Positions 59,825 through 64,000 of a DNA stretch of 64,000 nucleotides are shown in pieces. This stretch comes from Kineothrix sp. IPX-CK. Lineage in GTDB: Bacteria; Bacillota; Clostridia; Lachnospirales; Lachnospiraceae. A program made the position numbers and the translations under genes. Numbering within the stretch: the stretch's first letter is position 1; the number at the start of each line of letters is the position of its first letter. The notes beneath the pieces are model-generated. The model was not told the DNA's origin, did no database searches, and was given only the letters and a program-made list of their open reading frames with translations. The DNA is taken from assembly GCF_039134705.1 (NCBI RefSeq), contig NZ_CP146256.1, forward strand, positions 558,001-622,000, read 5' to 3'.

Positions 59825-60037
59825 ATGGCATTTTTTCAGAGCGCAGTAGGAACATTACAGACATTAGTAGTAGCACTTGGAGCAGGTCTTGGCATCTGGG
59901 GTGCAATCAACCTTATGGAAGGTTACGGTAACGATAACCCGGGCGCAAAGTCTCAGGGTATGAAGCAGCTTATGGCAGGTGGCGGTGTAGCCCTTATCGG
60001 TACTACTTTAGTGCCTGTACTTGCAACTCTTTTCTAA
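59825..60037 (+). CDS. Maff2 family protein, copy 1
   Basis: A 70-residue protein with two membrane helices (SAVGTLQTLVVALGAGLGIW and GVALIGTTLVPVLATLF) and a short polar loop with EGYGNDNPGAKSQGMKQLM. The layout is like VirB2/TrbC pilins, and it is always found beside TrbL/VirB6-like genes in these elements; a pilin or channel-lining role is inferred, not proven. SD GGAGG. It differs from copy 2 by one residue only (Val instead of Ile at residue 8). Confidence 0.88.
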   Translation: MAFFQSAVGTLQTLVVALGAGLGIWGAINLMEGYGNDNPGAKSQGMKQLMAGGGVALIGTTLVPVLATLF

Positions 60038-60079
60038 GAGGCAGCGTGGCAGGATCACGCAACAGTAACTTATTACACG

Positions 60080-60104
60080 GAGCCGGGGCAAGGAACCCGG
60101 CTCT
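60080..60104 (+). other. Hairpin between the two Maff2 genes
   Basis: Perfect arms GAGCCGGG and CCCGGCTC with an 8-base loop and no T-run. It may act as an mRNA stabiliser or processing site. Confidence 0.6.
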
Positions 60105-60136
60105 ATCACATTAAAAGAAAACGGAGGATTTTAATT

Positions 60137-60349
60137 ATGGCATTTTTTCAGAGCGCAATTGGAACATTACAGACATTAGTAGTAGCACTTGGAGCAGGTC
60201 TTGGTATCTGGGGTGCAATTAACCTTATGGAAGGTTACGGTAACGATAACCCGGGCGCAAAGTCTCAGGGTATGAAGCAGCTTATGGCAGGTGGCGGTGT
60301 AGCTCTTATTGGCACCACTTTAGTTCCTGTACTTGCAACCTTGTTCTAA
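60137..60349 (+). CDS. Maff2 family protein, copy 2
   Basis: Tandem duplicate of the gene at 59825: the same 70 residues save Ile for Val at residue 8, with DNA differing mostly at third positions. This is much closer than expected for an old duplication unless conversion or strong selection acts. The SD and the first codons are also repeated (ACGGAGGATT). The TrbL-like gene follows 15 bases later. Confidence 0.88.
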   Translation: MAFFQSAIGTLQTLVVALGAGLGIWGAINLMEGYGNDNPGAKSQGMKQLMAGGGVALIGTTLVPVLATLF

Positions 60350-60364
60350 GAAACGGAGGATTAG

Positions 60365-61231
60365 ATGGACAGCTTATTTCAGTCGATTGAAGACTGGCTG
60401 AAAGAGGTGCTCGTATCAGGAATTATGACGAATCTGTCCAGTGCATTTGATGCAGTGAATCAAAGGGTAGGAGAGATTGCAGCTGATGTGAGTCAGACAC
60501 CGGCAAGCTTCTTGCCGAGTGTCTACTCACTTATCAGAAATATTTCGGAGAATGTGATACTTCCTATTGCAGGAATTATTTTGACATTTATAGCCTGTTA
60601 TGAGCTGATACAGCTAGTCATTAGCCATAATAATTTGGCAAATTTTGAAACATGGATATTTTGGAAATGGGTATTTAAGACCTTTGTGGCGGTATGCCTG
60701 ATTTCCAATACTTTTAATATTACAATGGCGGTGTTTGATGTAGGACAATGGGTCGTCCAACGAAGCGGAAGCATTATAACCGGAAGCACAGCAATAGATG
60801 ACAGCACACTGCTTTCAATGCAGAGCACGTTACAAGCGATGGGAGTGGGAGAATTATTAGGAATTTACTTGCAATCTTTTATTGTTCAGGTTGGAATTAA
60901 AATTCTCAGTGTTGCTATTTTTGTTATCATCAACGGACGTATGATTGAAATTTATCTTATGACCAGTATGGCACCGATTCCTTTTGCAACATTTGGTAAC
61001 AGAGAACAGAGCATGATGGGAATGAATTACTTGAAGTCTTTATTTGCACTGGCATTTCAGGGATTCTTGATCATGATTTGTGTAGGCATTTATGCGGTAC
61101 TGCTTACCGGTGTGGCATTCACATCTGATATTGTAGGTTCTTTATGGAGTGTAATGGGCTTTACGGTATTGCTTGCATTTACTCTGTTTAAGACCGGCGC
61201 ACTTGCAAAATCCATATTGCATGCACATTAA
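60365..61231 (+). CDS. TrbL/VirB6-like conjugal transfer membrane protein (CD1112 type)
   Basis: A 288-residue inner-membrane channel component. Five or six membrane helices are seen, e.g. VILPIAGIILTFIACYELIQ, WVFKTFVAVCLISN, IKILSVAIFVIINGRMIEIY, and the last two near the C-terminus (FLIMICVGIYAVLL and WSVMGFTVLLAFTLF). The N-terminus (DSLFQSIEDWLKEVLVSGIM) is typical of the group. It works with VirB4, PrgI and perhaps Maff2 to form the DNA-transfer channel. SD ACGGAGG. Confidence 0.9.
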   Translation: MDSLFQSIEDWLKEVLVSGIMTNLSSAFDAVNQRVGEIAADVSQTPASFLPSVYSLIRNISENVILPIAGIILTFIACYELIQLVISHNNLANFETWIFWKWVFKTFVAVCLISNTFNITMAVFDVGQWVVQRSGSIITGSTAIDDSTLLSMQSTLQAMGVGELLGIYLQSFIVQVGIKILSVAIFVIINGRMIEIYLMTSMAPIPFATFGNREQSMMGMNYLKSLFALAFQGFLIMICVGIYAVLLTGVAFTSDIVGSLWSVMGFTVLLAFTLFKTGALAKSILHAH

Positions 61232-61242
61232 GGAGGGTGGCG

Positions 61243-61809
61243 ATGAAAAAGTATAATGTTATTTACGCCGATCCTCCTTGGGCATACCGGGCATGGAGTA
61301 AGAAAGGTAATGGAAGATCGGCAGAGAGTCACTATTCAACAATGAGTATTGAGGATATCAAGTCATTGCCGGTGGGAGAGCTGGCAGACAAAGATTGTGC
61401 GTTGTTCATGTGGATTACATTTCCATTGCTCAAGGAAGCGTGGGAGGTTATTGAAGCGTGGGGATTTACGTACAAAAGTGTTGCATTTGTGTGGATTAAG
61501 CAAAATAAGAAATCGCCATCCCTTTTTTGGGGAATGGGGTATTGGACCAGAGCAAATGCGGAACTTTGCATTATTGCAACAAAGGGCAGTCCCAAGAGGA
61601 TGTCGCGAAGAGTGCATCAGGTGATCATGACTCCTATAGAGGAGCATAGTAAGAAGCCGGAGGAGGCAAGAAAAAGGATTGTTGAGCTGATGGGAGATGT
61701 TCCTCGTATTGAATTATTCGCAAGAATGAAGCCGGAAGGCTGGGATGTATGGGGGAATCAGGCTCCTGAGAGTGAGATGATTCCGGAAATGGAGGTAAAC
61801 AGAACATAA
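61243..61809 (+). CDS. MT-A70 family adenine DNA methyltransferase
   Basis: A 188-residue methyltransferase. The catalytic motif is DPPW (residues 10-13, in NVIYADPPWAYR), with SAM-site and target-site parts LFMWITFPLLKEAWEVIEAW and RIELFARMKPEGWDVWGNQ. Members methylate adenine N6 in DNA. No restriction enzyme is adjacent, so it is an orphan enzyme that might protect the transferred DNA from host restriction or mark the element. It sits inside the transfer operon between the TrbL-like and prgI genes. The ATG at 61243 has GGAGGG; its stop overlaps the prgI start. Confidence 0.9.
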   Translation: MKKYNVIYADPPWAYRAWSKKGNGRSAESHYSTMSIEDIKSLPVGELADKDCALFMWITFPLLKEAWEVIEAWGFTYKSVAFVWIKQNKKSPSLFWGMGYWTRANAELCIIATKGSPKRMSRRVHQVIMTPIEEHSKKPEEARKRIVELMGDVPRIELFARMKPEGWDVWGNQAPESEMIPEMEVNRT

Positions 61810-62279
61810 TGGCAGCATCATATATATCCGTACCTCGTGACTTAACGAAGGTAAAGAGTAAAGTGATGTTCAATCTTACGAAGAGGCAGTTGATATGTTT
61901 TTCTGCGGCGGCACTTTTAGGAGTACCGTCATTTTTTCTGCTCAAAGCGATTAGCAGTCCAAGCGTAGCTGCAATGGGAATGATGGTGGTGATGATGCCA
62001 CTGTTTTTCCTCGCTATGTATGAGAAGAACGGTCAGCCCTTGGAAGTATTTTTGAATCAGTTTATTCAGGCGAATTTTGTTCGCCCTAAATACCGTCCCT
62101 ATGAGACGGACAATCATTACGCAACAATTATGCGACAGATAGAAGCACAGAAGGAGGTAGAAAGAATTGTTTTTAGTTCGAAAGAAAGACAAGGATGTGG
62201 AACTGGCGTTGCCGGAGCATCTTACGAAGGAAGAAAAGCGACAGGTAAAGGAAGTCATTCGAAAGATAAAAAAGAGTGA
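61809..62279 (+). CDS. PrgI family conjugation protein
   Basis: A 156-residue membrane protein. The N-terminus reads SYISVPRDLTKVKSKVMFNL, then two membrane helices (LICFSAAALLGVPSFFLLKA and AAMGMMVVMMPLFFLAMYEK), and EVFLNQFIQANFVRPKYRPY, the region that is typical of PrgI/VirB3-type proteins. The last 37 residues are a Gly/Lys/Ser-rich tail that lies wholly over the start of virB4 in another frame. It is the partner of VirB4 at the membrane. Confidence 0.88.
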   Translation: MAASYISVPRDLTKVKSKVMFNLTKRQLICFSAAALLGVPSFFLLKAISSPSVAAMGMMVVMMPLFFLAMYEKNGQPLEVFLNQFIQANFVRPKYRPYETDNHYATIMRQIEAQKEVERIVFSSKERQGCGTGVAGASYEGRKATGKGSHSKDKKE

Positions 62280-64000
62280 TGGAGTGCCCAGAACAGCTCA
62301 GGAGAGTATCCCTTTCGAGAGGATGTTTCAGAATGGTATCTGCCGTGTAGGAAGCGATTACTACACCAAAACCATCCAGTTTCAGGACATCAATTATCAG
62401 CTTGCATTGCAGGAGGATAAGACAGAGATTTTTGAGGAATGGTGTTCATTTCTTAACTTCTTTGACAGCTCCGTACACTTTGAATTGTCCTTTATGAACA
62501 TGACAACGGATGCAGAAAGCTTTGAAAAGAGCATTGCAATTCCGCATAAGAAGGATGATTTCAATGGTGTCAGAGATGAGTATAGCACTATGCTTTTTCA
62601 GCAGATGCAGGCAGGAAATAATGGTCTTACCAAGACCAAGTATTTGAGCTTTGGTATCAAGGCTACATCCATGAAGGAGGCAAAGCCCAGACTTAGCCAT
62701 ATTGAAATGGATATCTTAAATAACTTTAAGCGTCTCGGTGTACGTGCCAAGAGTTTAAATGGGGAAGAGCGATTAGAGCTGATGCATACGCAGTTCCACA
62801 TGGGAGATAATGAAAAGTTCCGTTTTGACTGGCGATGGCTTCCGGGAACCGGACTGAATGTAAAGGACTTTATTGCTCCAAGCGGATTTGGATTTAAGAA
62901 TGGCAGAACCTTTCAGATGGGAGGTCTATACGGAGCGATGTCGTTTTTATCCATTACGGCATCGGATATCAGTGACAGAATGTTAGCTGATTTCCTCGGT
63001 ATGGAGTCCAACCTGATTATTTCCATGCATATTCAGTCTGTGGACCAGAATGAGGCGATTAAGACGGTTAAGCACACTATTACGGAGCTTGACAGGAGCA
63101 AGATTGAGGAGCAGAAGAAAGCTGTAAGAGCAGGATACGATATGGATATCATCCCTTCTGACCTTGCAACCTATGGCAGCGATGCGAAAGCACTGTTAAA
63201 AGAGTTGCAGAGTCAGAATGAGAGAATGTTCCTTTTAACATTCCTTGTGATGAATACCGGCAGAACTGAGCAGGAACTTGAAAATAATCTGTTTCAGGCA
63301 TCCAGCATTGCTCAGAAGCACAACTGCAATTTAATCAGACTGGATTATCAGCAGGAGCAGGGACTCATGAGTAGCCTGCCATTGGCGCATAACATGATTG
63401 ACATTAAGCGTGGTATGACTACCAGCAGCACTGCAATTTTCGTACCATTCACTACACAGGAATTATTCCAGCCGGATAAGGAATCTCTTTACTATGGTTT
63501 GAATGCACTTTCCAACAACCTGATTATGGTGGACAGAAAGAAGTTGAAAAATCCAAACGGACTAATCCTTGGTACACCGGGTTCTGGTAAGTCCTTCTCA
63601 GCCAAGCGAGAGATTGCAAATGCATTCCTTGTGACAGATGATGATGTAATTATCAGTGACCCTGAGTCAGAGTACAGTCCCTTGGTAGAACGTTTCGGAG
63701 GACAGGTTATCAAAATCAGTCCTACCAGTTCACAGTTTATCAATCCGATGGACATTAATATGAATTACTCAGATGATGATAACCCGATTGCTCTTAAGGC
63801 AGATTTTGTTTTATCCCTTTGTGAGTTAATCGTAGGCGGAAAGGAAGGTTTGCAGCCTATTGAGAAAACGGTAATCGACCGTTGTATCCGAAAGATTTAT
63901 CAGGGGTATTTTGAAAATCCGGTACCGGAGAACATGCCACTACTTGAGGATTTGTACAATGCACTGTTAGAGCAGGATGAAGCAGAGGCCAAACATGTAG
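62167..64000 (+). CDS. VirB4-like conjugation ATPase, 3' end outside window
   Basis: An open frame of at least 611 codons that runs off the window edge. It starts at a TTG (62167) with AAGGAGG 9 bases upstream and overlaps prgI by 113 bases. Early features are VPRTAQESIPFERMFQNGIC and VGSDYYTKTIQFQDINYQLA, typical of the Tn1549-group VirB4. Walker A is GTPGSGKSF (codons 469-477), followed by VIISDPESEYSPLV. Walker B and the rest lie beyond the window. It powers assembly of, or transport through, the conjugation channel. Confidence 0.92.
   Translation, partial: MFLVRKKDKDVELALPEHLTKEEKRQVKEVIRKIKKSDGVPRTAQESIPFERMFQNGICRVGSDYYTKTIQFQDINYQLALQEDKTEIFEEWCSFLNFFDSSVHFELSFMNMTTDAESFEKSIAIPHKKDDFNGVRDEYSTMLFQQMQAGNNGLTKTKYLSFGIKATSMKEAKPRLSHIEMDILNNFKRLGVRAKSLNGEERLELMHTQFHMGDNEKFRFDWRWLPGTGLNVKDFIAPSGFGFKNGRTFQMGGLYGAMSFLSITASDISDRMLADFLGMESNLIISMHIQSVDQNEAIKTVKHTITELDRSKIEEQKKAVRAGYDMDIIPSDLATYGSDAKALLKELQSQNERMFLLTFLVMNTGRTEQELENNLFQASSIAQKHNCNLIRLDYQQEQGLMSSLPLAHNMIDIKRGMTTSSTAIFVPFTTQELFQPDKESLYYGLNALSNNLIMVDRKKLKNPNGLILGTPGSGKSFSAKREIANAFLVTDDDVIISDPESEYSPLVERFGGQVIKISPTSSQFINPMDINMNYSDDDNPIALKADFVLSLCELIVGGKEGLQPIEKTVIDRCIRKIYQGYFENPVPENMPLLEDLYNALLEQDEAEAKHV

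Larger units (their letters stand above)
50022..64000 (+). mobile_element. Left part of a Tn1549-like integrative conjugative element
   Basis: From just after lysS the gene content changes from housekeeping to mobile functions, all on the plus strand: excisionase-like proteins, ParA/ParB, RepA_N initiators, accessory genes, PcfB, VirD4/PcfC, Maff2, TrbL-like, a DNA methyltransferase, PrgI and VirB4. Neither relaxase nor integrase is present, so the element continues past the window. The left boundary is set only by gene content; candidate end repeats are at 50063-50083. Family membership is inferred from the PcfB-PcfC-Maff2-TrbL-PrgI-VirB4 order. Confidence 0.85.

Noticed and set aside
50022..64000. 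Prophage rather than conjugative element
   Set aside because: No capsid, terminase or tail genes are seen, whereas VirD4, VirB4, PrgI and TrbL-like proteins are all present.

Overview
The window reads as a chromosome segment of a spore-forming, low-to-mid GC Firmicute of the class Clostridia, most likely a Lachnospiraceae member. The support is a Clostridia-type F-ATPase operon with the subunit order a-c-b-delta-alpha-gamma-beta-epsilon, a SAM-I riboswitch ahead of metK, a glmS ribozyme ahead of glmS, spore or wall lytic enzymes (LysM-GH18, SleB-type hydrolase, LysM-G5-M23 peptidase, CgeB-like glycosyltransferase), strong AGGAGG ribosome-binding sites and sigma-A promoters. No tRNA, rRNA or CRISPR array was seen.

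Layout. 1-8.9 kb: a GH3 beta-glucosidase, then the eight-gene ATP synthase operon atpBEFHAGDC with two candidate promoters and a terminator. 8.9-21.5 kb: a MarR regulator with citrate synthase, a LysM-GH18 protein, an unlisted 50-residue protein, a MarR/PPOX/nitroreductase operon with two palindromic operators, a ClC-type Cl-/H+ exchanger, a CgeB-like protein, a eukaryote-like UDP-sugar pyrophosphorylase with galE, a PAQR/hemolysin III protein and a small alarmone synthetase. 21.5-29 kb: a structured 530-base non-coding stretch, a tail-anchored coiled-coil protein with a flavin reductase, DNA polymerase IV, an M23 peptidase, MurA and an HD-GYP protein. 29-42.4 kb: riboswitch-metK, ribozyme-glmS, dnaE, pfkA, a SpoU-type rRNA methylase, proC, a SleB-type hydrolase and an NfeD/SPFH pair. 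42.4-50 kb: a 253-base double-hairpin element with terminal inverted repeats, then argF, birA, a small unknown, coaX, dusB, an unknown, greA and lysS.

From just after lysS (about 50.02 kb) to the right edge lies the left part of an integrative and conjugative element (ICE) of the Clostridia Tn1549-like group. It carries two excisionase-like small proteins, ParA and ParB, three RepA_N-type replication initiators (one lacking its C-terminal domain), iteron-like 11-base repeats, accessory genes, PcfB and the VirD4/PcfC coupling protein, two nearly identical Maff2 proteins, a TrbL/VirB6-like channel protein, an MT-A70 DNA methyltransferase, PrgI, and a VirB4 ATPase cut off by the window end. Integrase and relaxase are not in view and should lie downstream.

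The most unusual signals are the double-hairpin element at 42.4 kb, the unexplained structured RNA-like region at 21.5-21.75 kb, the inverted repeats around glmS, the tandem hairpins between atpE and atpF, and the iterons with redundant initiator genes inside the ICE. Several coding starts were moved inward to the ATG/GTG/TTG that has a proper Shine-Dalgarno (SD) sequence. All functional calls come from reading motifs by eye; no database search was run.
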